Below are positions 31,530-42,540 of a stretch of 64,000 bases of DNA, one piece after another. Below the pieces are notes generated by a model. That model did not search any database. It saw nothing but the letters and a program-made list of their open reading frames with translations, and was not told the DNA's origin. This DNA comes from Neoceratodus forsteri (Eukaryota; Chordata; Ceratodontiformes; Ceratodontidae). The position numbers and the translations under genes are program-made. Location: contig CM057451.1 of NCBI GenBank assembly GCA_016271365.2, positions 492,207,501-492,271,500 on the forward strand. The letters run 5' to 3'. Each line of letters starts with the position of its first letter. Position 1 is the first letter of the stretch.

Positions 31530-34469
31530 AGGGGGGATGTCAGGCTTCACTGCAATACTGCCACCTGGGTGACTACGGGTAAAACACAGAAACATAGAAT
31601 TTGTCATTAGAAAAGACTGCTTGGCCTAGCCAGTTTGGTGCCCAGGTGGTGGGCAGTCAAGGATAGAAGTAGCTGGAGCTGCTGGGCAGAACCCCTAAGT
31701 CAGCATGCCTAGGCATGCATGCACGTGTTGAGCTTGTAGCTGGCACCCTGTGGAGAAAACTAGACAGAAGAAATCTGCCTTTTGACAGGCTGATGGCCCG
31801 GGGACTCTTGGGCCCCACTCGCCCTACCAGCTAAGTGACAGCACAGTTACACTAGTAGATCAGTCCCTCTGTCTGCCCAGCCATGGTGGGTAAACGGTTG
31901 GGTAAGTTGGCCAGGAGATGGTGGGCAGTGGGGCTAGGAGGTCATCCACAGTGGGCTGGATGGGGTCAGCCTGAATGGAAGGGGTATAAACACAATATCA
32001 TCCCCAAAAAGAAAGTACTGAAGTTTAAACAAACAGAAACTTGTGCTGGTTCCTAGGTGCCGACCAGCAGGGGCTGTTCAGCGTCCAGATGCATGGGTTT
32101 GCTCTCCAAGCCCGGGGCGTCAGGTGCTGACCAGTAGGAAGAAATCTGGGTGTACAACTGGTCACTCACCTCCTCTGGGGTGGGTGAGATATCTCGCTGC
32201 CTAACTGCCTCCTGGTGGCCCAGTCGAGTTGGAGTTAACATGAGGTAGTACTGAACTGGGAGGGAGCTATGTCCTTGGATGTTGCCACTCAGTGATATTG
32301 GGGGGGGGGGAGAACAGAAAAAAAAACCTAGGGGTGTTCTGATTGCTCTGCCCTGCTCTCTCCTGGTGTCCAAATAGGGCTTCTCAGTCTCTCAACCTAG
32401 CTCCACACCTTCCACTCCATACTGTATTTAGACTCTTGCCAGGCCCCAGAGTGAAGATAGGGCACTTAGAACTGGGGATCTGGCAACAGACCAGGGAGAG
32501 CATCTACCAGCTACTCAGTCATGAGTGGAGCTTGCATCAGCCTAGAGGAGATCCCACAAGACAGGGGGACTCAGCAGGTAGGAAGAAAAGTGTTAATATA
32601 AAGAAAAATAAACACAAAACCTAGCTATAGTTATCAGGATTGACAGTTCCCCTCCACAGCCATGATTTCCTTTCTTCATTTTCCTGACCTCTGTCTCTTC
32701 TGTTCCCCCTTTTATGTATCCCCCTCCCAATTAAGTGGCCCAATGGCATCCTTCCTCTAGACTCATTATTCCAGTTCTCCCCTTTCTTCAGACTCTCTTC
32801 CCCCTTTGGCCCTTGGCCCTTTGTACATATTGCATGATGTGCTCTATTTGCCTGTTACAGTTGCACTGTGTTGTCATTTTGCACCATTGGCACTTTGGAC
32901 TGTGACTATTTACTTACCTGTATTTTGGAGCATTGCACTCTCCTTTTTTTACCATTGTATTCTGGAGATTTGCACCTTGTCTTCCATGTGTAACCCTTCT
33001 TCTGGGTCCCACCTGGAAATGAGTCTTGGCTCAGTGTGCCTTTCCCTGTCACCAGTTTTTAAATAAACAAATTGTCGGTACTACTGGCTGGCATAGTTTC
33101 AGGCAGTAGCAATCCATTTATTCACTGGGGGTAGATGGGTGGAGCCAGAGCAAGTGTACCTTATTAGTTTTGAAGGTTATTATTTCTTGCTTATTTTTTA
33201 TCCAGTGGTCTTATTAAAACAGACATATAGAGCAGCATCACTGCGCTGTGTGGAGCCTTTTGATGTGGCCTCGTAATGTCATGAAATTACTCACCAAGTT
33301 ATGGCCTAACTAATCAGAGGAAAGAATTTGGGGGGTAGAGTGGCTCCAACAGGCCAATATTACTGCCTTTAAGTAAACATAGCAATGTCACTGTTCGAAG
33401 GAATTGAAAATAATGTGGTGTTTGTTAGGGTGAGAGGAAAAATATACTGTCAAAGTGTATGGCAGGAGGCCCATGATTAATCTCTCTGGGGCCCCAGAAC
33501 TGGTAATGCCAGCTCTGTGGGCGCAGTAACTATTCTGTTACCTTCTAGTGAAATGGCTACAGAGGATTTCCTGCCATGTGAGAGACTGGGTGGCAAGGGA
33601 TGGGCTTTAATGCACAGTAGTCAGTCTCTCTCGCTCGCTCTCAGTCACTTACGTACTCTCACCCACATACTGCTGTAGGAAGGGAGGTCTGGAGTACATC
33701 ACACTGTAACACTCCTGTGAATGAGTTGCAAGGGCGACTTAGTGAGGCCACACACATGCCGCGCCTTGGCACACACACAGATGAAAGTGAACATGAGCCT
33801 TTGGGACTCGGTTCCTATACCTCTTTTGCAGCAGGAATGGAATTCCTGTACCTTCTCCACTTATATTGGATCTGAAATTCTTAAAACAACAACATAATGA
33901 CAGTTTCTGGGCCTGTGACCAAATATCAGGGGTTTCCATCACAAAAGTTGATTTGTACAACAATGTAATTTTCCTAGAAATGCTTCAACATCTCTAATTG
34001 GATGTACTAGTATCTATACAGGTAGATGTGTCTTGATTGAAAGATTTATCCTCCAGAAAAGATCTTCATACTGCGTTTCATATTTGCCAATGTCTGAGAT
34101 CCTGAACTTCTTGTCTACCACTTGTACCACTGCATACGCCCTGATGGCAGATGTAGGGGATGAGACATTGTTTGAGTGCCACAATATGAGACTGGGGTTG
34201 TGTGTTATGCCATTAATCTGGTCAGCCAGCCAGAAGACAGGAAATGTGTTGCTGCCCATTTAATGGGTCTTTACAGTATGGATATGAAATTCACTTTATA
34301 GTAGCTCCGTGTTTTGATTGGCTGATGTGGTCCACTAGAAATATAATATGTTTGTCTGAATACCCTTCTTAAATATTCTTTAAATTTAAGACTACAAAAC
34401 AAGTCTTTAATTACATTAGATCTATCCTGGTGAATCAATTTTATGTGACTGACTGATGTTTTCTTTTAG
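31530..34469. other. Intronic sequence upstream of the HIVEP exon
   Basis: No coding signal. 32800-33070 resembles a LINE 3' UTR (ends 'TTTTTAAATAAACAAAT'). A (CTCG/CTCT) run lies near 33625-33645. The last bases carry the pyrimidine tract and AG acceptor of the exon. Confidence 0.5.
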
Positions 34470-34470
34470 G
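34461..34470 (+). promoter_or_regulatory. 3' splice site of the penultimate HIVEP exon
   Basis: 'TTCTTTTAG|G': a pyrimidine tract followed by AG at 34468-34469. The exon starts at 34470, in phase 1: one base of the first codon comes from the exon upstream of this window. Confidence 0.8.
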
Positions 34471-35518
34471 TATCAGTGACAGCAGACCCATGGGATCAGA
34501 TGACAAGGAAGAATCAGAGGTGGTTGAAGAACATCAGTTTTCTGATCTGGAAGACTCTGAAGAGGATGATGATGACTCTGATGAGGATGAGGATGAGGAA
34601 GAAGATGAGAGCCAAGAGGAGCAGACATCAAAATCTTCAGAAACCAAACATTCCAGCTATCAGCATTATGGATCCAGTTCTGGGCTTCATGGTGAAAGCA
34701 GCGATATGACCTCTCCCACAGCACAAGCCTCCATGTTAGGTAGCCATCAGCTGACAACAGGATACCTGGCGACATCTTCAAGACTTGAAGCGTCATGGTC
34801 GGCCGATTCCAGTGACATGCCTAGTTGTTCCAGCTTATTAAGTCATCAGAGGCCAGTCCAGGCATCTACTGAGCAAGCAGCAACTACAGAAAGAGAAGCT
34901 ATTGCAAGACAGCTTCTTCTAGGGCTAGATCAACCATCATCAAGAGATGCATCACCCAAAAGGCGATGGTCTCCAAGCCTAGAGGCTGGAAGCAGCAAGC
35001 CAGTGTTATCAAGAAGACACTTCCTAGCCAAGAGTGAGATGTCACCAAAAAGGTTTGCGCCAGGCGGGGAAGTGTCACCCTTAAGATGCCTATCACCTAG
35101 GAGAGGGCTCTCGCCCAATAGGCATCTTTCACCTGGAAGAGAGATGTCACCTTTGAGGTGCATATCACCAAGGCAGGAGCTTTCAGCAAGTAGGCACCTT
35201 TCCCCGAGACGAGAATTCTCCCCAAGGGCATATCTTTCACCAGAAAGAGGGGTATCCCCGGTCAGACACACATCACCCAGCAGAGAGATGTCTTCTGTCA
35301 GGTACTTGCCACTAAGAAGAATGTTATCTTCAAGTGGCTCAGAATCACCTTCCAGATATCACTCACCAGGAAAGGATGTGTCGCCTTGCAGTAGTCACTC
35401 AGCAGGGGATGAGAAGACTCCGGGCTCCTCTCGAAATGTTCCTTTTGGCATACAGTCTGCAGTGGGGCTGCCTCAGTGGGCACATCGAAAATATGTGGAT
35501 ATTTATGAACCAAAGCAG
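34470..35518 (+). CDS. HIVEP1: HIVEP-family zinc-finger protein, penultimate coding exon
   Basis: Large transcription factor of the HIVEP/Schnurri family, which binds kB-like enhancers through two ZAS zinc-finger pairs; those fingers are encoded upstream of this window. The exon encodes about 349 residues. It opens with an acidic tract typical of the region after the second ZAS domain ('EEHQFSDLEDSEEDDDDSDE', 34526-34600). A Ser/Thr-rich stretch with 'DMTSPTAQASMLGS' and 'EREAIARQLLLG' follows. Then comes a 6-residue-period array (about 35036-35330) with around 13 Ser-Pro-X-Arg/Lys units such as SPLR, SPRR, SPNR and SPGR. It ends 'HRKYVDIYEPKQ' in phase 0 at a GT donor. HIVEP family membership is firm. 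HIVEP1 rather than HIVEP2 or HIVEP3 is inferred from the tail exon and is less certain. No stop or frameshift, so the gene looks intact. Confidence 0.85.
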
Positions 35519-35527
35519 GTATGTGTA
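35519..35527 (+). promoter_or_regulatory. 5' splice site of the intron
   Basis: 'CAG|GTATGTG', a good donor; an A-rich run (about 35528-35561) follows immediately. Confidence 0.75.
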
Positions 35528-35699
35528 AAAAAAAAAAAAAAAAAACACAAAAAAAAAAAACCTTTAGGTTGTTCTGTGGTTTGTATGAAACAGAGGTGAA
35601 ACAAAATAATAGTTTGTTCTTTTTATTCCAAAGATGCAATAAAGTCATTATTAATGTAAGTTAGTAAAGCTTTTTAAGGAGAGACTGAGCATGAGGTTT

Positions 35700-35800
35700 G
35701 AGTGAGAGGACTGCGAAGCAAAGCTGAGCGATTCTGTCTACTCATACCATCGAGAGGAGTCTTATACCATAAGAGACACCTCTCGAGGGCCCTATTAAGT
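35700..35800. repeat. Short inverted repeat related to 2426-2576
   Basis: 'TCGAGAGGAGTCTTA' and 'TAAGAGACACCTCTCGA' (35750-35788) form a hairpin. The preceding 'AGCAAAGCTGAGCGATTCTG' resembles the loop of the inverted repeat near 2.5 kb. Confidence 0.6.
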
Positions 35801-35856
35801 TGCTATAAATCACTTGAGTTGGCTAAAAAGATTTATATATGTCTTAAAGTGATTTT

Positions 35857-36479
35857 TTTTTTTTTTTTACTTACTCTTTATACTCCCCTTTCGTCTCCAC
35901 AGCTGCCCCTTTCTTTGGGGCTCCAGTGCGTCCCTGTGTCAGGAGGACCAGAGAGCTACTGGCCCACATGGGTGCCCTGCTCCCAGACAATCTTGAGCCC
36001 CCGGATAACCCCCCGGTTGGGGTGGAGGAGTCCCCCCTTTTCCCCTCCATACCTTCAGTGGGAGCATGCACCTTGAGCCACCTTCCCTGGATTCTCCTTG
36101 ATCGCTGGCACTGGAACCCATCTACAGGCACAGCTGCAGAGTATTTCTCGTTTTCTGGTCCCGCCCCCCATGAGCGTCAGCACACAAGAAGGGCCAGTGA
36201 GGCGAAGTCACATGGGGATGTGCCTTCGCTCCGGGCCCTCGGCTGATGCCCACCCCTCCTTTGTGCTCCTGCCTCCTCGACTGCACCTCCACACGTGGTC
36301 ACCCAGGTGGTGGTATTGCAGCGAGGATTGCAACTCCTTCCCGGAGAAGGAAAGTGGCCCATCGGGTGCTCGGTCCTTCTCCCCCTGGCCAGCCCTCCAG
36401 CAACTCGGGCTTGCTACTGAACCCGGGTCACTGGCATCACAAGCGGTAGTGCTACCGCTGCACCGGTGGGCCGGCAGAT
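35857..36479 (-). mobile_element. GC-rich tRNA-derived SINE, copy 3
   Basis: Poly(T) at 35857-35869 and a tRNA-like head at the right end. On the minus strand the head reads box-A-like 'GGTGCAGCGGTAGCACTACC' and box-B-like 'GACCCGGGTTCAGTAGC'. A duplication 'CTTAAAGTGATTTT' (35843-35856) and 'CTTGAAGTGATTTT' (36480-36493) flanks it. It lies in the intron between the two HIVEP exons, antisense to the gene. Length is about 620 bp. Confidence 0.8.
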
Positions 36480-36764
36480 CTTGAAGTGATTTTATGGACT
36501 TAAGGTACCATTTTCAGTATATGGCACTCACGTCCATGATAATTACTCTGTGCAAGTTTTAATATTTATTTTCAGCCTTTTTAAAGTGGAAAGGGATAGT
36601 AGTTTGACCCGACAAGGTGGCCAGCGATCCTTCCACTCTGATTCAACTACATGCCTTCATGCTCTCCCTTGCTTCATATCACTATGTGACTGAGCACAGG
36701 ATGAGCCCCATTGAAAAGAATGGAACTGATTTTTCCTTACTTTTTAATACATTGCGATGGCGGC

Positions 36765-36839
36765 TTGGAGATTAATAAGGGCCACCGATTGACTAACAAG
36801 GGCCTTGTTAGTCAATCGGTGGCTCTTATTAATCTCCAA
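36765..36839. repeat. Near-perfect palindrome, 37-bp arms, 1-bp centre
   Basis: Left arm 36765-36801 and right arm 36803-36839 match as reverse complements with one mismatch. Centre reads 'CTAACAAGGGCCTTGTTAG'. It could extrude as a cruciform. Confidence 0.9.
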
Positions 36840-36949
36840 ATGACTGAGAGGCTATGTAACTTTCATTTTCATTAACATAACACTTTTGAGCCTCATCCTT
36901 CAGAGTCCGTGGATTCTTTGCAAAAGCGTGCGCTATTTTCTGACTTTGC

Positions 36950-38345
36950 TAGTGAGGAGAAGGCAGAAGTACTAAATAAGTAGTTTTCTCAGTCTTCACC
37001 ATGGGTAAGGATGGTCCAGTGCCACGGGAAGAATAGGGTGGAAGGTGACACTGACAGGGATATTGGCGATGACAGGGTAAGGAAGGGTTTGAGGATCCTG
37101 AAAGTGGACGAGTCCCTGGGCCCAGATGACACACATCTGAGGGTGCTGATGGAAGTGCAGATGTGTTATCAGGTCCCCTGCGGACCTGTTTAGCAACTCA
37201 GATGTTGGGGAGGTACCATGGGCTGGAGAACAGCGCACATAGTGCTGCACCACAAAGTAGGCTGATGGATGACCTGGCAACTGCAGACCGGTTAGTCTGA
37301 TAGTAGGAAAGCTTATGGAGACCATACTAAAGGAAAGACTGGTGTGCTGGGTTTATAGCAGGGTAATCCTGCCAAACAAACCTGATTGATTTATTTGATT
37401 AGTTGACCAAAACAGTGGATAAGGACCAAGCTGTGGCCGTCCTGTATGTGGATTTTAGTAAGGTCTGTTCCCCACAGGAGAATAATCAGGAAGCTGAAGG
37501 ATCTGGAGGTAGCGGTAAAGCTAAAGACATGGGTAAAAAACTGGTTGCAGGATAGGAGTCAGAGGATAGTGGTCGGGGGAGGGGGGGTTCTCCAGGACTA
37601 GGGCAGTCACTAACGGTGTTCCACTGGGTTTGCTGCTCAGTCTGATGATGTTTTATATATTTATTAGCAACACAGCAGATGGAATAAAGGGTAAGATCTG
37701 CCTGTTTGCAGACGACACCAAACTCTGTGGGAGTGTGGACCCAGAGGAGGGAATACAGGATCTCAGGAATGATCTAGCCGGGCTTGAGAAGTGGTCAGGT
37801 TTTTGGCAACTGGGATTCAGTGTTAAGTGCAAAGTCATGAATGTGGGGGCTAAGAACCCAAAGACCGAATGTTGTTTGGGTGGTGTGCTGGTTACCAAGC
37901 CAGAGGCGGAGAAATATTTTGAGGGTGAGCATTACAAGTGATCTAAAACACTCTGTGCATTACAGGAAGGCAGCAGCCAAGGCAAATAGAATGTTATGCT
38001 GCATAGCCAGAGGAATAACTAGTAGGAAGGTGGAGGTCATTCTGCCACCGTACAGATCTCTGGTGCGTCCACACCTGGAGTACAGTGTGGTGTACTCGTC
38101 CCTGTACCTATGGAAAGAAATCAGTCTTCTGGAAGTGGTCCACAGGAGGGACAATTCAAGTGGGAAATGAGGAGGCATTTTTTCATAGAGAGTGTGGTGG
38201 CTAAGAGGAATGAGTTCCAAATGAGGTGGTGTCCTTAAAGACAGTGGACAGCTTCAAGAGTGGTTGGGACAAAGTAAAGGGGAAGGTTGCAATTAATAGC
38301 AGAAACATGGGAGGGATCTCCTATCAGAGACAGGGAACTCTGAAC
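36950..38345 (+). mobile_element. CR1 LINE fragment (copy 4), intronic
   Basis: Decayed CR1 between the HIVEP exons, sense-oriented. Visible blocks: 'GLRILKVDESLGPDDTHLRV' (pre-finger region), 'GKICLFADDTKLCGSVDPEE' (active site) at 37690, and 'ANRMLCCIARGITSRKVEV' plus 'LVRPHLEYSVVYS' at 37985-38100. Many frame changes; the region between finger and palm is short and broken. No clear 3' terminus. Confidence 0.8.
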
Positions 38346-39940
38346 AGGGAGTGGGGGTGGACTTCTCAGTAATCACTGAGAAATCTGCAATACGAGCATA
38401 CAAGATAGACCTTGTGGCTTTTTTTCTGCAGGTATTTGTCATATGTTTGGATGACCCCACCTCATGAACAGGTAGGTTAGGTGAAATTTCCAAATCCCGC
38501 TCAAAAGGTGATTTCGCAGAGCAACTGTGGAATCGCTTTTTGGCCGGAGTTGAAGAATTTCTCCTGAATTGTTCATAAGGAAGGATCCCAAAAAAGGCCA
38601 TGTTGAAAATTTTGGGGAAAAATATTTAAAAAAGACTAAGTTATGAGTACAAGTTCAAAATGCACTGAAATACATTGGCCGCATGCATGATTTCCTCAGT
38701 TCCCGGTCTGGCATTGAAGAGTGAAGACGTGTCTCCAGTTCAGAGAGGTTTACAGTGTTGGACACCCGGGGGGTAAGTAAGGGTTGGCGTGGTGGGTTCT
38801 GAGTGGGAGGGTCAGGTGGGGGGAGGATGATGGTGGTGGCAACAGACATCGATGGACCATTTTCTTTTTACAGGGATTTAAAAAAAATAAAAAAAGACTA
38901 CAAGAGCCTGTTTTCTTTATTTAAGGTACCGACCCAGTGTCGATGTCATGTTTGGCAGCACTGGGGGTGGGCTCCCCAGTGTCACACAGTGGAAACAGGC
39001 CAGGTGGGGGTTACTAGCTGACACCAGGGATTAGATACATATTGTTGGAAAATACCGACGGGATTGTTCCCATGGCAACCTCACAGGAACATATATGCAC
39101 AGCTAGGAAATTTAGGAATGGCATGACAAGGCCTCTGATTGACGAGATGAGCAGACAGATGGACTGGTGATCAAAACAAAATGGTCTGTTTCTTTGTGGC
39201 TCCAGGACCGGGGTGCTTGTGCTTCTCAATCTTTGCGGCTCCAGTTGCAGTGTCTGTAGTGCTTGCAGGCACTTTGCCTGGATGTGCGTTTCTGATTTTT
39301 ATTTTGTTGTTGTTAAAGACTGATGGATAGCAGGGGTGGGGGACTCAGAAATGACATGATGACTGCTTGCTGACTGGCTTCATGCAGATGAAAGGACCAA
39401 AGTGCTCTCTCATCGGAGTGCTTCGGTTCTTTTAACTACACAGTTTCCACCCAGCAAACAGTGACCAGTGTCATCTGCTTGGCTGGTCATTGATCTGTCA
39501 CTGCTGACCTCAGTGCAGGCTGAGCTACATTAGATTCAGCAGTGACACACCTCTTAAATGCTGTTCATCATAACAAAATGTCTGCTGCGCTGCTGTGCAT
39601 GCAAACATAAAAAAGCCAACATGATCCTTATGTTGTGAAGTCATAAAATCTTTAGTAGCAAGGCTGGTAGTGCATTTCAGTGGGAAAGTGTGAATGTGTT
39701 TGCAGATTTTTATGAAGAAAGCATTCATCCACTAAAATATTAAGAAATTAAATAGAAATATGTGATTTTTGATAATCTGTTAGCTTTTGCTATGACTTCT
39801 ATGATATTTTCTTTAAAAGACAGATTTTACTTGGGAATAAGACAAATCTGAATTCTGATTTAAAAAAAAAATCGTAAAATCATGCAGACGGACTTCAGTA
39901 TTACAAACATACAGAAAATATGATTTGTTGCCAAAAAAAA
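38346..39940. other. Non-coding intronic sequence
   Basis: No gene or clear repeat identified. Confidence 0.55.
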
Positions 39941-40110
39941 GTATCTATTTATTTATTTTTATTTATTCGTATCTTGGATTACAATACCTTTGAGTCAATT
40001 ACGCTTTTACAGAGGTTCCACGTCAGTAAGAAGACAAACACAACAGTTGACAAATAAACATAGCAAGTGGAGTGCATAAATACATGGAGTTGGGGTACAA
40101 AACAAAATGA
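39941..40110 (-). mobile_element. SINE/LINE 3' end with (TTTA)n tail
   Basis: Same family as 12895-13075: TTTATTTATT tail, then 'ACCTTTGAGTCAATTACGC', 'TTTACAGAGG' and 'CCACGTCAG'. Followed to about 40450 by a G/A-rich stretch without features. Confidence 0.55.
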
Positions 40111-40917
40111 AATTACGGTCAGGTTAAAAGTTTTACATTCATGTTACAGCAAGAAATTTCAATCAGGTTAAGGAATTTATACATTCAGGTCACGGTAAGA
40201 AGTGCAGTGGGTTATGGGGAAATAGGGAGGTGCCTTGGGGGGAAGAGCAGACAGTAGTGCTGTCAAGAAGATTGACATTGTCAGGGGTAAAGTGGGAGAA
40301 TGAGAGGGAAGACTGAGGGGTGAGGTGGAGTACTGTGGGAGGCGAGAGGAGGCGGGGATGGGGAGAATCGGGCTGATAGGTCTGAGGGTAGAGAGGAGGG
40401 AGAGTGAGGGAATGGAAAGGGGAAGGAGAGTGAGGGATGGGGGCATGGGACAAGGGATGAGGGTTGAGGTGTTTTGCAGAACACTGAAATGAATCTATGG
40501 TTCCTCACTGAAATATGTTAGGTCCAAAAGTAGTTAGGATTTTCTGACATTACAATACCAGAATTCTTTAGAATTCTTTTTACTTACAGTTTGAAAAGCA
40601 AATGCAAAAACACCAGATTAACACAAACACACAAAATAGCCAGCAGATGGCAGCCTTATGGTCTGTCGAGCCTGCTTCGATGCAGACCTTGATCCAGAAA
40701 TTCAGTGGGCCCACCTTCTATTGACTTGCACAAACAAATATTTACGGTATTATAAATTTAGTAATTCTTAACACATTAAAACACAATAAATAAAATAATC
40801 AACTGCCTATTTATTAGAAGTAAACAAATGTTCTTTATCCCACAATGACAAAACTTCTGTATGTATTAAAGATTTCTTTTTTAAAAGCTGTATTATTAAA
40901 ATAATTATTCTGTCTCT

Positions 40918-40930
40918 CTTTCTTGTGCAG
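40918..40930 (+). promoter_or_regulatory. 3' splice site of the last HIVEP exon
   Basis: Pyrimidine-rich 'TCTGTCTCTCTTTCTTGTG' then CAG at 40928-40930. Exon phase 0, matching the donor at 35519. Confidence 0.85.
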
Positions 40931-41878
40931 AAGGCATCAGAGTCTGAAAGGACGCAGGAGGGGCCAAGTACCTCCTCCACAGATGTGCAGTCAGTCGGCT
41001 TGCGAAACATGCCACCCGTGCCTGACACACACATCTATGTTCCGAGTAGAATGGAAGACAATGTTTTCAGCCACCTTCCTTTGCACTCTCAGCAGCTAAC
41101 AAGGACCCCATATCCCATGATCCCCATTGGAGGCATACAGATGGTCCAGGCAAGGCCAAGTGGCCATCCAAGTTTGGTGCCTGTTGCGGACACCTCACTG
41201 CAGACGGGGTATTTCATAGCTGGCGGCCTGACAGAGGTTAACCTGTTCAGTCAGAGGAGTAAGAAACTGCAGGTTCAGCTGGAAAATTTACCCACCTCTG
41301 AATCCCCAGCTACTAAAGTTTCCAAATACTCACCTTCGCAGCAGACATTCTGTCCCGCCACAGGCGGCCCAGCACAGGAAAAAACTAGAACTAGCACGTT
41401 TCAGCAAGAGGTGGTAGAGGAGGAAGAATACAGGGTACAAACGCACGCTGAACTGGGTCACTCAAGGCATGAAGGTGGCACCTCCAGGTTGGACAGCCCC
41501 AGCACAAATTACGAGTATTCCTCGAAGCCTTCAACAAGCCAGGAAGGACTGTTGGAGGGAACGGGCAAGAAGCAATGTGGCAGCTCAAGCACTTACTTTG
41601 AATCTTCGGGCACTTTCATCTCTGATTTCCCCACACAGACTTTAGACAGAAGCAGCAGCACTGGCTGCCTATCAGAACCTTCTCTGAGCCACTCGCTCTC
41701 TCATCGGGTCGATGCAAGGAGGAGGAACCTTTCTGGTGAGCCAAGTCACCAGGTGGGAGCACAAAGGAAGGGCACCCAAGATCCAGGGAGGGCAGGCTTA
41801 GGTCCGACTTGGAGGCAGAAATGTGAGGACACCGGAAGTACTTACCTGTCCTCCCCAAGCAATTCGCCCGAGACTTAA
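40931..41878 (+). CDS. HIVEP1: HIVEP-family zinc-finger protein, terminal coding exon and stop
   Basis: Last coding exon, 315 codons plus TAA at 41876-41878. Near its start it carries the conserved HIVEP C-terminal block 'NVFSHLPLHSQQLTRTPYPM' followed by 'IPIGGIQMV'. The remainder is Ser/Gly/Glu-rich with low complexity and probably disordered. As I remember the C termini of human HIVEP2 and HIVEP3, both diverge sharply right after this block in ways not matched here, so HIVEP1 is favoured by elimination. The reading frame is intact across the splice, giving about 664 C-terminal residues from the two exons. The methionine two codons upstream of the splice site is in the intron and is not a start. 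Confidence 0.85.
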   Translation, partial: KASESERTQEGPSTSSTDVQSVGLRNMPPVPDTHIYVPSRMEDNVFSHLPLHSQQLTRTPYPMIPIGGIQMVQARPSGHPSLVPVADTSLQTGYFIAGGLTEVNLFSQRSKKLQVQLENLPTSESPATKVSKYSPSQQTFCPATGGPAQEKTRTSTFQQEVVEEEEYRVQTHAELGHSRHEGGTSRLDSPSTNYEYSSKPSTSQEGLLEGTGKKQCGSSSTYFESSGTFISDFPTQTLDRSSSTGCLSEPSLSHSLSHRVDARRRNLSGEPSHQVGAQRKGTQDPGRAGLGPTWRQKCEDTGSTYLSSPSNSPET

Positions 41879-42540
41879 GTCAGTCCAGTGACGTTTTTGT
41901 TTTTCAACACTATTTTCCTTACTCATTGTTACGAGAAGCACTCTTACTGACATTTTTTCCTAAATGACCAAACTTCATTACCAAACAATTCCTGTTCTTT
42001 TGTTGTTTGTTTTATATTTGTTCAGTCTCTGTTGTTACTACCCCATGTGTATGCAGTTACTTGTGCCTTTTCGATACCTTTTGTTGCTTGAAATGTATAA
42101 AATGTTGTAAGGCTGTGAATATTTTGGGGGGAATTTTTGGGTGGAAGGGTTTTTAAGACCTGTCTTTTGCCATTTCATGCCCATATGGGGTTGATTGTCA
42201 AAGAAAGAGCGGGAAAACTTAAGTAATAAGATGCACTGAAGATTTTTATATTGATTCATTGAAAATTCGCACCTGTGTACAGAAGTTTATGATCCATATT
42301 TATTTTATATCGTTATTTAATTGTTTGTAAATAACTTTTTTTCTTAAATTGCTCCGTTGCCTGCTTTGTTTTGTGCTGTAAAGCAACAGTATTTGTTAGT
42401 CATTGTCTTTTTTTCTCCTAATGTATTTCTGACAAAATTATCACTAAACCAATTTTATTTCATTCCAGAACTGACCTGTGTGATTTTGAAGTAAGTTCTT
42501 ACTTGCCAACCATGAAAAAATAAAACATTGTGCTGTGGTG
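41879..42540 (+). other. Proximal 3' UTR of the HIVEP gene
   Basis: AT-rich, without repeats, containing several ATTTA-like words and a long T-rich stretch near 42280-42350. It ends at a plausible poly(A) site (AATAAA at 42519). Confidence 0.6.
42519..42524 (+). terminator. Candidate poly(A) signal
   Basis: AATAAA followed within 15 bases by the GT-rich 'TTGTGCTGTGGTG'. This is the first good signal after the HIVEP stop; whether the mRNA ends here is not shown. Confidence 0.5.

Noticed and set aside
34930..35271. Minus-strand 113-codon frame with regular repeats
   Set aside because: Mirror of the SPxR codon array on the + strand exon.
40925..40930. ATG at 40925 as a translation start
   Set aside because: It lies in the intron, overlapping the splice acceptor; the reading frame is supplied by the exon at 34470-35518.
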